In this document: positions 17,652 through 28,300 of the stretch, in pieces
How the letters are laid out: every line of letters starts with the position of its first letter
Numbering within the stretch: position 1 is the first letter of the stretch
Assembly: GCA_943789025.1 (NCBI GenBank)
Contig: CALSSN010000017.1
Span: 1-41,111, forward strand
Reading direction: 5' to 3'
From: an uncultured Verrucomicrobiales bacterium
GTDB lineage: Bacteria; Verrucomicrobiota; Verrucomicrobiia; Verrucomicrobiales; DEV007
DNA length: 41,111 nt
Made by a program: the position numbers and the translations under genes
The notes under the pieces: model-generated
The model's database searches: none
The model's input: the letters and a program-made list of their open reading frames with translations, nothing else
What the model was told of the DNA's origin: nothing

Positions 17652-18569
17652 TCATGCGTCACGGCACACAGAACCCTGATTCGTAAAGTACTCCCAGCCA
17701 CCCTCGACCGCCTGCCCTTCTCCCTCGGAGACAATGGCACCAATCCTCGTCAGGCTTAGCCCTCCCGGACAGGTGGCAGGAAGCTGGGTCGCGGAAGCAA
17801 CGAGGAGTTCGTAGTCTTCACCGTCACAGATCGCGTTTTTGGGCGAGCACCCGGGGTGCAATGGCAGCAGTGACTGATCAATGACAAATCCACACCCGGA
17901 GGCCGTGGCCAAGCGCGGAAGATCTTTCCCCAGACCATCGCTCAGGTCCATCATTGCGCTTACTCCTTGCTCGCGAAGCCATATTCCCTCTTCGATGCGG
18001 GGCTCGAAGCTAAGGTGACGCCGACTGGGAAGAGACCCGCCTAGCCTTCCTGTGACGTAAAGCTGATCTCCTGGTTGTGCGCCTGACCGAAGAACTGCTT
18101 CCCCTGCCGGAACCCGCCCGAGAAGGCTAACAGAGAAGACAGCTGGAGACCGGTCAGGCAATCCCGCGGTATCACCACCGACAATGGCCAGATCGAAGCG
18201 CTCGGAGGTCTGGACAAGGCCATGATAAACCGCTCTCAGATACGCAACCGGAACTTCTCCCGAGCACGCCACAGAAACAACAGCGTGCGTCGGATTTCCC
18301 CCCATGGCTGCAATATCACTGATGGCTCGTTTCAGTGCCTTTTCGCCAACCAGCTCAGGCTTTTCATCGGGTTGGTAATGAACCCCCTCGATCACTGAAT
18401 CTGCCTTAAGAAGAATATCTTCCCGATCAGTTGTTCCCGCGATGACAGCACAGTCGTCCCCTGGTCCAACCAGAACATCGGAGCGCTGTTGATTCAAAGG
18501 TCCGCCGAGAATTTGAAGAAGACCGTCAACGATCTCATTTTCACCGCAATCAGAAAGAAATTCGCTCAT
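17652..18569 (-). CDS. thiL: Thiamine-monophosphate kinase
   Basis: ThiL phosphorylates thiamine monophosphate to the active diphosphate. The 305-residue product has GPGDDCAVI near residue 35, LLKADSVIEGVHY, KALKRAISDIAAMGG, VGGDTAG, and the C-terminal DLSDGLGKDL with CDGEDYELL, matching the PurM/ThiL fold in order. The start at 18569 overlaps the CPBP protease stop as ATGA; a longer frame to 18650 would overlap that gene by 84 bases and is not needed. No TPP riboswitch is visible, which is expected for a salvage kinase inside an operon. Confidence 0.94.
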   Translation of the reverse strand: MSEFLSDCGENEIVDGLLQILGGPLNQQRSDVLVGPGDDCAVIAGTTDREDILLKADSVIEGVHYQPDEKPELVGEKALKRAISDIAAMGGNPTHAVVSVACSGEVPVAYLRAVYHGLVQTSERFDLAIVGGDTAGLPDRSPAVFSVSLLGRVPAGEAVLRSGAQPGDQLYVTGRLGGSLPSRRHLSFEPRIEEGIWLREQGVSAMMDLSDGLGKDLPRLATASGCGFVIDQSLLPLHPGCSPKNAICDGEDYELLVASATQLPATCPGGLSLTRIGAIVSEGEGQAVEGGWEYFTNQGSVCRDA

Positions 18570-19429
18570 AGCTCTACTCCTGTTGTCCACATCAATCCGA
18601 GGTTTAGAGCATTGAAAAGCGAATGCATGACTACCGGAACCCAAAGGCACCCGGTGATCTCATAAGCAATACAAAGAACCACTGCAAGCAGCGTGAGAGG
18701 AAGCACCCCGGGCACGTGCATGTGAATGGCAGCAAAAAAAATACTACTCGCCACATTGGCGAAAATCCTTTCTCCGAAACGCTTGAGCACTCCGTAAATC
18801 ACCCCCCGAAAGAAAAACTCCTCACAGAGCGGAGCGATCACGATCGCACTCACCGCGAATAGCAGCTGCATCGCTATAGATGTCTCTGCGACAACTGCCT
18901 CAACCACCGGCTGCGGATCGATCTCTCCCCAGGCGGGTTCAAGAATGGCGCTATTAAACCAGAAAGTGATGCCGCTGATCACTGGAAGCGCTGGCAACAG
19001 CACGAGAAGAGACCATCCCAGAACACGCATTTTTCCGAGTCGCTCAAGCCCGAAAGCCTCGGACAGGTCAATCTCCCTAACTCGAGTAAGAAAAGCAATC
19101 ATCACTCCGACGAGAAGAAGCTGAAAAATCGCACCAACGAAAATATTTTCTGGCGAGAGGGTCTGTCCGGCATTCTCGATCTCATCCACCGCCCCTTCCG
19201 AAATCCCCGGAGCAACTCCGAGACTCGCCAGCATCCACCCTACCACGACGATCAGCAGAACCAATTCCTGCCACCCGAAAACGGCACTGTAAACATTCCC
19301 ACGCGCTTCCCAGCGATCCAGTGGCTGAATCACGCGCAAACAAGCAAAGACAACCAGGCCGAACCCGATAGCCATCGTATCGAGCAGCAGAAGATCGAAT
19401 AGAATCTGGCTGGAAACAGCATCGTTCAT
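18566..19429 (-). CDS. CPBP-family intramembrane metalloprotease
   Basis: CPBP (Abi/Rce1-type) proteins are membrane proteases with glutamate and histidine active-site residues. The product of about 287 residues has roughly eight membrane helices and all three motifs in the C-terminal half: CEEFFFRG (EExxxR), FFAAIH (FxxxH), and HSLFNA (HxxxN/B). The start is taken at 19429, 10 bases past the corrected end of nnrED; GTG at 19474 is an alternative that would overlap nnrED. It overlaps thiL by 4 bases, so it is translated within a housekeeping operon. The substrate cannot be told from sequence; members range from prenyl-protein processing to bacteriocin self-immunity. Confidence 0.87.
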   Translation of the reverse strand: MNDAVSSQILFDLLLLDTMAIGFGLVVFACLRVIQPLDRWEARGNVYSAVFGWQELVLLIVVVGWMLASLGVAPGISEGAVDEIENAGQTLSPENIFVGAIFQLLLVGVMIAFLTRVREIDLSEAFGLERLGKMRVLGWSLLVLLPALPVISGITFWFNSAILEPAWGEIDPQPVVEAVVAETSIAMQLLFAVSAIVIAPLCEEFFFRGVIYGVLKRFGERIFANVASSIFFAAIHMHVPGVLPLTLLAVVLCIAYEITGCLWVPVVMHSLFNALNLGLMWTTGVEL

Positions 19430-19439
19430 CACGACTGCC

Positions 19440-20968
19440 CTACCAGGCTCCCTCCCTGAGATCACGGAACGCACGCCCGAGATTGCTAAGCACAGATCCG
19501 GCTAAAAGTGATTCGACCGACTCCCCATCCTCCAGGATGGCCCGCTCTGCGGCGCGGGCACACAGCCAGGGCACTCAGGCACCCGGCATCGAATACAGCA
19601 CAGCCCTGAGCAAGAAGACCCGCAGCGACTCCAGTCAGGACATCACCCATCCCACCTGTCGCCATTCCGGGGCTACCCGAGGTATTGAAGGCAAGCGGCC
19701 TCCCGTCTTGACCAATCACCGTCCGAGCACCTTTTAATAAGAGAGCAAGGCCGTTCCGGCCCTCGACAAAGCGACGCACAGTGTCTGCACGATCTCCCAT
19801 TTCATGACCTCCGAGTATCCGCCTCATCTCCCCCGGGTGTGGCGTCAACAGCCTTGGGCCGCCCAATGCACCCCAGAGTTCTTCCTTGCCATCAACTGCC
19901 GCAAGGGCATTCAGGGCATCCGCATCAAGAACGGCTGGCAAAGGCACCTTGCGACAAAGTTCAATGACCTCACTGTCCCTTGACCGCCCAAGGCCAGGAC
20001 CGATGGCCAGTGCATCATCGACGGGATGCTCCAAGACAGCACGGTAACTTGCAACAGGGCAGACCATGACCTCCGAGGCGACCATGCCGACTACAATCTC
20101 GTAATCTTCCTCCAGCACATACAGGGTCACCAATCCCGCACCGGCGCGAAGGGCACCCTCCGAGCTGAGACATGCCGCACCAAACATCCCCCGCGAACCA
20201 GCCACCACGCCGACCCGGCCGGCCTGACCCTTGTGAAAATCAAAGCCCCTGACTGGAAGCGCCTCCCGTAATTCGACCGGGGTGAGAACCATCATCTTAG
20301 ATTCTCCGTCCTCGACTCCCGCCGCAGATTCAAAATCTAATTCTTGCAGCGGAATGAGAACCAGACGCCCCACGTGATCCGTCGCCGAATCTGCCAGCAA
20401 CCCAGACTTCACTGCGCCTACCGTGCAGGTGATATCGGCTCGCACCGCTCCCTCGTAAACCTCACCGGTGTCGCCGTCGACACCTGAAGGGATATCCACC
20501 GCCACGACCTGCGCATACCCTCTCTCCCTCAAGGCATTGATTTCCCCAGCCCCCTCGGACAACGGACTTCTCAACGCCCCACGGGCACCAATTCCCACCA
20601 AGCCATCAAGCAGCAACAATGGTCCACCGCCACAGTCGGAAACCAACGCCCAAGCACTCTCGATTTCGCAAAAGTCGCCCTTCTCCAAGGCGCCCAACTT
20701 CTCACCTGCCAGGGTCGCTCAATTCGTCGCTGAGGCGCCGGAGGAAGATCTGCCACCCGAGTTCTCGAAGAATCCGAGCTGCCACGATGGCATCGCCGGC
20801 ATTGTTGCCACTCCCCAGGAAAAGAACGAGGCGACCAGGCTCGGGGAAGAATTGACGAATCGCCGAGGCAATTCCTGCCGAGGCCTTTTCCATCAAAAAG
20901 CCAGCTGAAATCCCCGAGGCAAAGCAACGTTCCTCTGCAGAACGCATCTCATGGCAGGTGACTGTCAT
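19440..20968 (-). CDS. nnr: Bifunctional NAD(P)H-hydrate epimerase/dehydratase, two frameshifts
   Basis: This enzyme repairs hydrated NADH/NADPH: the N-terminal YjeF_N domain epimerises NAD(P)HX, the C-terminal carbohydrate-kinase-like domain dehydrates it using ADP. The N-terminal part has GSGNNAGDAIVAA near residue 53 and VDIPSGVDGDTGEV; the C-terminal part has HKGQAGRVGVVAGS, DADALNAL, TPHPGEM and GMATGGMGDVLTG. Two single-base insertions break it. At about 20695-20712 removal of one base (for example from the GG read as CC in plus near 20710) joins SDP to GEKLGALEKG. At the GGG of 19569-19571 removal of one base gives CLSAWLCARAAERAILEDGE and moves the stop from 19486 to 19440. Corrected length about 508 residues, normal for the fusion enzyme. 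Confidence 0.88.
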
Positions 20969-21165
20969 CTATAATTGGATCCAATGCTGCTCAGAGATTT
21001 TTCCTGAACCACGGTGAAATCCTGCCCCATAGGCAACTCACTAGCAACAGCTGAACTGCCAGGGAGAGCAAATAACTCGTTAAACCAGCAGCACGCTTGT
21101 GCTTACCGGTAACACCTGTAAGGAACCTTGTCTTTGGCTGCCAAGGCAACGAGTCTTACACCCCC

Positions 21166-21747
21166 ATGGCTAAATCCGTCCGCACCTTTATCGCTCTTCC
21201 AATCAATCCTGAGATCGCTCCTGAGGCGTATGATTTTCTGCTTACCCGCAGGCGGCAACTTCTCAGCGGCAATTGGGGGCAAAGGGTGCGTTGGGTTGAT
21301 CCCGAGCACTTTCATCTCACTCTCTGCTTTCTCGGTCAGACGTCGACCAGCGAAATCCCCGGCCTTGCCGAACGGCTGAAAGATGAGCTCAAGACACTCG
21401 CTTCTTTTTCCCTCACCCTGAATCAACCCTGCCTTTTTCCACGGCCATCACGCGCAAAAATTGTCGCTTGCCCAGCAAGTCATCGAAGTGAATTCAAGCA
21501 ACTGGTTCGCAGGGTGGATAACGCCTGCGCTCCTCTCCTCTCCCAGCCTGAGCCCACCAAATCCAGTCACTCCTACCGTGCCCACATCACCCTGGGACGT
21601 ATCCGACAGAAGGATTCTACCAAGAGACCGAACTTTCCTTCATTTCACGGTGAAGCAGCACTTTCCGTCAAGAGAGTCGACATAATTGCCAGCATGCCGA
21701 GTCAGGAGACCGTTCAACACGAGGTGCTCCACAGCATCGAACTTTGA
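21166..21747 (+). CDS. thpR: 2'-5' RNA ligase-like RNA 2',3'-cyclic phosphodiesterase
   Basis: ThpR/LigT proteins of the 2H phosphoesterase family open 2',3'-cyclic phosphates on RNA and can ligate tRNA halves in vitro. The 193-residue product carries both H-x-T motifs, HFHLTLCFLG near residue 46 and YRAHITLGRI near 145, plus the typical N-terminal RTFIALPI. Start at 21166 (MAKSVRTF) is preferred over 21097 because the family begins within 10 residues of RTFIA. It opens a plus-strand run, divergent from nnrED across a 197-base gap that probably holds promoters for both. Physiological role in bacteria is unclear. Confidence 0.9.
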   Translation: MAKSVRTFIALPINPEIAPEAYDFLLTRRRQLLSGNWGQRVRWVDPEHFHLTLCFLGQTSTSEIPGLAERLKDELKTLASFSLTLNQPCLFPRPSRAKIVACPASHRSEFKQLVRRVDNACAPLLSQPEPTKSSHSYRAHITLGRIRQKDSTKRPNFPSFHGEAALSVKRVDIIASMPSQETVQHEVLHSIEL

Positions 21748-21830
21748 CGGCCAGGCTGGTTCCGCCCCAGTTCGCAACGATCTTTCATTTTCTATTTGGG
21801 AGTCTCTGATCTGCCTAGTAGCATTCTCAC

Positions 21831-22928
21831 GTGCCCCATCCCTCCCGATTCTTCAACACCGCCGGCATCCTGTTCCTGCTTGCCTCGGCGCTGGCTGTCT
21901 ATCTGACTTACGCCGGCCTGATCCGGGGAGGCATTTCCGGATGTGGGGCTGGGTGTGAGTCGCTCCTCTCCGGCCCCTGGGGAAAGGTATATCCAGGAAT
22001 CCCAGTCGGACTGCCGGCTTTCTTCGTCTACGCAACCCTGACCGGTCTCGCGTTCACTCGGCGCTCTTTCTGGATCACATGGATGCTTTGCGGCATGGTG
22101 ATGGGTGCGGCCATCTGGTTCACTGCGATTCAAATCACAGAGAATTCTTTCTGCCCATTCTGCACAGGAGCGCACGTCTGTGCCGTCCTCGGCTCAGTCG
22201 CTCTTTGCCAGGGAATACTCTCCACAGAAAACGGATGGACAGGCTTTCGATCAAGTCTGGCGCCTGCCCTGGGAGGAGGCGTTCTTGCCCTCGGGCTCGC
22301 ACTCGTACAACTATTTTTTCCTGTCTCGGACTCCCGCACCGGACGCTACACACTCAATTCTATCTCTGAGGTTTCGGTCGCTGAACTCCCAAGCATTGGC
22401 GCGCCCGAGGGAGATGCGATCTCGATCATGCTTTTTGATTTCTGCTGCCTCCACTGCCGGATCGTCCAGGAAGAGCTTCTCACCATGCATGATGAGTTCA
22501 CGGCGCGAAAAAAAAGGCTCCTGCTTCTTCCCGCTCCCTTGAACAGCAAGTGCAATCCCGATCTCGATACCTCGCTAGGGCCAGGTTTTGAACAGGCCTG
22601 CGAATACGCCTCAGTCATGCTCGGGTTGTGGCGACGCGATCCGGAGACCTACTGGGAACTTCTCGACCACCTTCTTGTACCGGGTGTTTTTCTCAGTCTT
22701 GAAGAGGTCGAACTTCTCGCCGGCGGCCCCCCAGAAGGCGAGGTGCTCACCTGGGTCAATCGACAAATCCGCACCGGCACACGCGTCTACCACGAAACCA
22801 GTCTCAGCACTGGGATCCCGGCACTTCCGATGATTCTCGATATTGAAGGATCCGACTCAGTTCGCACCCTGCAAGGAGATATCGACACCGAGAAAATACG
22901 CTCTTTTCTCCTCAATGATCCTCATTGA
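21831..22928 (+). CDS. VKOR-thioredoxin fusion (disulfide bond formation)
   Basis: VKOR-family membrane proteins reoxidise thioredoxin-like partners using quinone, replacing DsbB. The 365-residue product has an N-terminal four-helix VKOR domain: loop cysteines Cys38 and Cys42 (CGAGCESLLSGPWG, then GIPVG), and the quinone-side pair C108-P-F-C111. A fifth helix near 145-160 leads to a periplasmic thioredoxin/DsbA-like domain with C206-L-H-C209 (preceded by Cys205) and a cis-Pro loop (GIPALP). It therefore probably forms disulfides in exported proteins alone. The start is GTG at 21831; no ATG precedes the first helix. No clear ribosome-binding site. Adjacent to thpR and two glycosyltransferases on the same strand. 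Confidence 0.87.
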   Translation: MPHPSRFFNTAGILFLLASALAVYLTYAGLIRGGISGCGAGCESLLSGPWGKVYPGIPVGLPAFFVYATLTGLAFTRRSFWITWMLCGMVMGAAIWFTAIQITENSFCPFCTGAHVCAVLGSVALCQGILSTENGWTGFRSSLAPALGGGVLALGLALVQLFFPVSDSRTGRYTLNSISEVSVAELPSIGAPEGDAISIMLFDFCCLHCRIVQEELLTMHDEFTARKKRLLLLPAPLNSKCNPDLDTSLGPGFEQACEYASVMLGLWRRDPETYWELLDHLLVPGVFLSLEEVELLAGGPPEGEVLTWVNRQIRTGTRVYHETSLSTGIPALPMILDIEGSDSVRTLQGDIDTEKIRSFLLNDPH

Positions 22929-22969
22929 CCGAGGCATGCCGCGCCAGTTTTTATTCCTGCTCTGATCTC

Positions 22970-24286
22970 ATGCGTATCGTCCACCTCACACCGGGAACAG
23001 GCAATTTCCATTGCGGGAGCTGCATCCGTGACAATGCCCTGATCAAGGCTCTGCAAGAGCGTGGCCATGAGGCCATCATGCTACCCCTCTACCTCCCTCT
23101 AGTAACCGATGATGGCCCTGCCAGCCCACATCTCAAGGTTCAGGCCGGTGGCATCAATCTGTACATCCATGAACAATTTCCAAAAATCGCGCGCTTTTTT
23201 CCTGCGCTGATAAGCCGTGCTCTCGACCACCCCGCCTGTCTTCGTGCGGCATCGCACTTAGCGGCAATGACCAGCCCGAAGGATCTTGGCCGCATGACTC
23301 TGAGCAGCCTTCAAGGAGGAAGAGGAAAGCAAGGCAGGCAGTGGCAGAATGTCATTGATTGGATCGCCAGAACCCAGGGACCCACCGAAATCGTCTCGCT
23401 CTCCAACTCCCTGATTGCAGGGCTTGTCCCGATGATTCACCAGACCCTCGCCTGTCCGGTCCTCGTCTCACTGCAGGGTGAGGATGCATTTCTCGATACC
23501 CTTCCAGAGCCCTTTAAGGGAGAATGTTGGAAACTTCTTGCCGAGCTCGCCCGACAATCTGATTCCCTCATCGCACCGAGCTTATTTTATGCCACTCACA
23601 TGGCTAAACGCCTCGGGATCGATGAGGGAGAAATCTCTATCATCAGTAACGGTGAGGACTGGAAAGCATTCACACCATCCTCAGCCTCGTTAAAACGGCA
23701 ACCCGCGACCATCGGCTTCCTCGGCCGAATGATTGAAGGGAAGGGTCTTGGCAACCTCGTCGATGCCTTTCTCACCCTTCGTTCCCGGGATAGCATTCCT
23801 CACTTGCGCCTGCACCTCGCCGGAGCCACAACCCATAGCGACACCGCCTACCTGGCCGAGTTACGCAAGAGAATTGCCACAGCTGGAGCGACTGAAGACG
23901 TCACCTGGTCTCCCAATATCGACCTGCAGGAAAAAGCCAATTTCTTCCACTCCATCACCGTCTTTTCCATGCCTGCGCCCTCCAGCTACCGCGAAGCTTT
24001 CGGACTCCCGATCATTGAAGCGATGGCCTGTGGATCCCCGGTCGTACAACCTGACTCCGGAGCCTATCCCGAAATCATCAAGCAAACCGGTGGCGGGCTT
24101 ATTTATCCAGCCGACGACGCCGGAGCGCTCGCCGATCAACTTGAACGGGTTCTCAACGATCCGGAATTACGCGACCAACTCTCTGAGCAGGGAGGAAGGG
24201 CCACACGCGCGCTCTTCACCGCCACACGTGCAGCCGAAGCCTTCGAAAACGTCGCTGCGCGCTGCCTGACTGCCTTCCACCCATAA
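22970..24286 (+). CDS. GT4-type glycosyltransferase (GT-B fold)
   Basis: A retaining-type glycosyltransferase, sugar donor and acceptor unknown. The 438-residue product starts MRIVHLTPGTGNFHCGSCIR, where the glycine-rich and HCGSC segment forms the N-terminal domain loop, and has GFLGRMIEGKG near residue 250 at the start of the donor domain and the E-x7-E signature in REAFGLPIIEAMACGSPVV near 345. No membrane helix. Start chosen at the ATG at 22970; the frame is open to a TTG at 22925 that overlaps the VKOR gene by 4 bases. It is followed by a second glycosyltransferase, so the pair may act on one surface glycan or glycolipid (inference). Confidence 0.85.
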   Translation: MRIVHLTPGTGNFHCGSCIRDNALIKALQERGHEAIMLPLYLPLVTDDGPASPHLKVQAGGINLYIHEQFPKIARFFPALISRALDHPACLRAASHLAAMTSPKDLGRMTLSSLQGGRGKQGRQWQNVIDWIARTQGPTEIVSLSNSLIAGLVPMIHQTLACPVLVSLQGEDAFLDTLPEPFKGECWKLLAELARQSDSLIAPSLFYATHMAKRLGIDEGEISIISNGEDWKAFTPSSASLKRQPATIGFLGRMIEGKGLGNLVDAFLTLRSRDSIPHLRLHLAGATTHSDTAYLAELRKRIATAGATEDVTWSPNIDLQEKANFFHSITVFSMPAPSSYREAFGLPIIEAMACGSPVVQPDSGAYPEIIKQTGGGLIYPADDAGALADQLERVLNDPELRDQLSEQGGRATRALFTATRAAEAFENVAARCLTAFHP

Positions 24287-24402
24287 ACATCTGCCTTCTT
24301 TCTTACTCAGTGCCGAGTTTTTCTCGGTGCGGACGACCCTGCATATTTTCGATTGAGCTACCCGATGCAAGTTCACAGCATCCGTGCGAACCTTCCAACG
24401 TC

Positions 24403-25227
24403 ATGGCCATCCGAGGCATCTGTCTGATCAAGAACGAGGGCGACTTCATCGAACGCAGCCTCAGGCACAACCTCAAGTTCTTTGACCGGATCTACGTGTA
24501 TGATAATGCAAGCAGTGACGACACGTGGGAGGTAGTCCAGAGACTGGCGCATGAAATTCCGAAAATCATTGTTCCTTATGCCTCCGATGACAGAGACTTT
24601 CGCGATGGCCTGCGTGCGCTTCCCTTCAACCATTTTCGCCACGAAGCATCTCCGGGCGACTGGTGGTGCAGGCTCGATGCCGACGAAGTCTACCTCGACG
24701 ACCCCCGAAGCTTCCTCGCCGAGGTGCCACGTCGGCACCACGTAGTCTGGGCGCAGCACCTGCAGTACTACTTCACAGAACTCGACATGCCCGGAGCCAA
24801 GCATTCCTCCACGCAATCCTCTCACCCATTTCCTGGTCTTCCGCGCCACTATCTTGGCAATGCCTCTGAACCTAGATTTTTCCGCCATCGGGATCGCCTG
24901 ACCTGGTCAAGCGCTCACGCCTGGCCCACTCACCTCGGCATCGCCCATCCTCGACGTATTCTTCTTCGCCACTATCAATGGCGCTCCCCGGAGCAGATCC
25001 AGAGGCGTCTCGACACCCGTCGTGAAGCTGCCGATCGTGGTTACCCGAACTTTCTCCACACCACTGAGACATCCTGGGAGGAAAAAATCCGTTCCAGCGC
25101 CGATCTGCATTGCGATCTGGATGACGGAAAGCTGCAGACCGACTTCCATCCCCTGCGCAGTCATCTCGAGCGACTTCCCAGGCGGTTCTTAAAATCCTGC
25201 CTGCACGGCCTCCGAATCTGGCCATGA
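24403..25227 (+). CDS. GT2-like glycosyltransferase (GT-A fold)
   Basis: The 274-residue product matches short GT-A glycosyltransferases of the Glyco_tranf_2_4 type: RGICLIKNEGDFIERSL at the N-terminus, VYDNASSDDT near residue 40, the metal/UDP-binding CRLDADEVYL (DxD) near 92, and a C-terminal HYQWRSPEQIQRRL region with conserved His and Arg. No membrane helix or signal is present, so it is probably cytoplasmic. Start at 24403 because the fold begins immediately. It lies 116 bases after the GT4 gene and 89 bases before the large secreted repeat protein. Substrate unknown. Confidence 0.78.
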   Translation: MAIRGICLIKNEGDFIERSLRHNLKFFDRIYVYDNASSDDTWEVVQRLAHEIPKIIVPYASDDRDFRDGLRALPFNHFRHEASPGDWWCRLDADEVYLDDPRSFLAEVPRRHHVVWAQHLQYYFTELDMPGAKHSSTQSSHPFPGLPRHYLGNASEPRFFRHRDRLTWSSAHAWPTHLGIAHPRRILLRHYQWRSPEQIQRRLDTRREAADRGYPNFLHTTETSWEEKIRSSADLHCDLDDGKLQTDFHPLRSHLERLPRRFLKSCLHGLRIWP

Positions 25228-25316
25228 TCTGCGGCATATTATCGAGGCGCTTCTCCTGACAGGGACTGATTGCGTCTACCCTTCCGCAAGTTAAGATATT
25301 CCTCCTCTCCACTGAC

Positions 25317-28300
25317 ATGCCCTCTCATCCCTCCCTGCATCGAGACCGACTTTGGTATCGCTTTCTGATTCTTCTGCTCGGCATCCAGGTGTTCACGACA
25401 ACTTTCTCCCCAGGACAGGAAACCGCCAAAGAAACGACCGCTTCGACGAAGATCCAGCGCACGATCAAAAACGATCTCAAAACCATTTTTCAGACCTCCC
25501 GGCCCTCCTACTGGAGCAAGCTCGGAAAACGCTCACCTCAAAGCAAGGGACGGGACGCTCTTCGCAAGGCTTTGACTGAGATGGACGGGCAGAAAAAATT
25601 CGGCGCCTACCTCATCCATGCTGAGACATACCTGACAGAATTGCCTCCAGCCGAGGATTTCACCTATGTCTTCTGGAGATTTCTCAGCAACCTCGAATGG
25701 ACAGAGAGAAAGCACCAGGAAAACGGAATATTTTCTCAGGTCGCACAGCTTGCCACCAGGATCCCTCGTGAGGATGAGCACTTTTATGAATGCCGCTTCA
25801 CCGCCTCTTCCTTCCACTTCTACCGTGGCGAGCCCGAAAAGGCTCTCACCATTCTTCAGGCAATGGCTGAAGATCCGCAGCTTCCCAGTGATTTCCTCCC
25901 AGTGCTGACCCACAGAACCGGGAAAGCCCTTGAGGCGCTGGGGCGCTGGTCCGAGGCTGTTACTACCTACCGAAAAAACTTCAACGATCCAATCACCCCG
26001 ACTGGCGCAGCTTCAGCCATCCGCACCTTCTTTATTCATCTTCAGGAAGGACGACTCGAGGAGGCTGAAGACTTGCTTGCCAAGCTGGCAGCTCTCTCCA
26101 CCGAGACTTTGGCAACAACCCCGGGTGGAGAGCAGATTAAATCCATCCTCACTCTCCGTGAACGGGACGAGCTGGAGCAGATGTGGCAAGCGCAGGAAAA
26201 GTGGTTACCAGCCTTTGAAAAGCTGATCACGTTGCTCGGGATCGGAACACCTGAAACCGGAAATTCTGATGCTCTTCCTGTGATCAGCGATCCCGACAAC
26301 TTTATCGCTCGACTGGAAAAACTGGCAGATGCTCCAGACCCCGAAGCCTTCTTCGATGGCCTGAAGACAGCTGCTCAAGCGGCGCGTTGGGATCCGAAAT
26401 CCCTCAACAACTTCGTCCGCGCCCTGCTCTTCGACGCACCTGTCGTCGCCCCACGCAGTCTCCATGCTTTTCGTGATCTCGTCGACACGATCACACACGG
26501 GTTCCGATTCGGAGTCCCCGAAGATCAACACACGACTGCCTTGTATCAATGTCTTGCCCTTCTTCAGGCAGGACGGAACAAAGAAGCACTGGCCTTGGCC
26601 GAAATCGACTACCAGGCAATGAATGGGAGCCCCCGGGACGCTGCCGGCCAGGCAATGCTCCGACTCTGGGCCACCGCCGTACGCCGGACTGACGGGGACG
26701 TCCTGCTGCCTGGCAAGGCGCTTGAAAATCTCCTTGAGTCTCCGCAGAGCGTTCATGACAGACTTGCCACAGTCGATGCTCTCGCCCGCCTCTATGACCA
26801 CATTGGAGAACCGGGTGCCAAGGAGAGTCTCTTCCAAAGGGAGCTCACTAAGCCTGCCTATAAAAGCAATCGAAAGGCTCTGCGCGGACTCATCGAACGC
26901 TACAAAGCCAGTGCAGAAACCGGAAAAGAGAGTCGCATGCTCTCCCGCGCCTCAGCGGCATGGATCCGTGAGAAGGCACCCCGTTGGCTTCGCTTCTCCC
27001 AACCATTTTCTATCGACACGATAGAAAACCGTAAGCTCTCAGACCTCATCGAGGAACCCTCACCTACCTATTCCTATCTGGAGGGAGCTAAACTCCGCCT
27101 CCTGGCAGTGCGAGACAGCAGTCTCCCAGTTGCAGAGAGAGAGCAGGCTTTTCACTCAGCCATTGAGACGATCGCGGGCAGCTCGAACGACTTTGCCGAG
27201 CTCGAAAGCATCTACATTGCCCTTGCCGATGACCAGGCTTTTCCTGAAGAACAACGCGCGTATTTCGGATGGTTGGCAATCGCCAACGCGGCCTACTCCG
27301 ACCATAAGCCAACTATCAGAAAGCTACTGGCAGACCCCCTACTCAAAGAGCCTGGGAGTATCATTGGAGATGCCCTCGCAGGCATTCGACATCTGCTCGG
27401 CTGCAACCGCATGGATCCGGGGTCCATTCTGAGCACCATCAAATCGCTCTCAGAGGGCCCGGTTGGCTCCTTTGACCTGCTGGCTATCCACACTCTGGTT
27501 CAACGCCTGTTGGCTCTGGGCGCTCTCGAGGAGTCTCGCACTGTGCAAAGCAGTGTCCCGAGATGGAACATTACCGAGAACACCTCCAAGGGACGGGTAC
27601 AGATGAGCCTTCAAATAGGCAAGATGATCAAAGAGTGCAGTCGCAGAGTTGACCGCAACAAGCGCCTGGGAGAGATCGCTCTACGGACTTTTCCCAAGTC
27701 CGGACGAGAACGACCGGACTTCCTCCATCGTGTGGAGATTGGCAAGGCAACTCCCCATTGGCTTACCGATGCTCAGGCAGTGGAGCTTCTCATCTACCAA
27801 ATTCGACACGGACTCCACCACGACTGGTCTTATGAAATCTGGCTCGAAGTCTGCACCCAGATTCCTCACCCCACCCCCGACGCACAGCTTGATCGTAAAT
27901 TTACCATTGTATCAGAGCTCCTCGCATCGTTGTCCAAGGATGATACTGCCCGATCGATCATTATCAGTGACCTCGGAAGTCTTTTCGACATCGATTCTCC
28001 TCTCGAACGAGAAGGGGTGATTGCGCTGATCTCACCCTACGAAAAAGACCCTGAGAACGCCCCTGCCAGTGCATTTGCCGCCGCCCTCTATGACATTATG
28101 GCAAGATTACGAGATGGTGAAAAAGTCAACATTGATGCTCGGCTCGAGGGCATAGAGCATTCGGCTAAGGAATTGTACAAGCTCCGCCACAAACTTGAAG
28201 CAGAGATTCTCTCTCAGAATAAAAAAGGACTGGAAGCCCTCCTTGCTTCTCTCGATGAGAGTACCATGTCCCAGAGTACTATTCTGCCTTACATTCTTCA

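Noticed and set aside
17608..18700. TPP riboswitch near thiL
   Set aside because: No THI-box-like sequence is seen and thiL is translated by overlap with the upstream gene.
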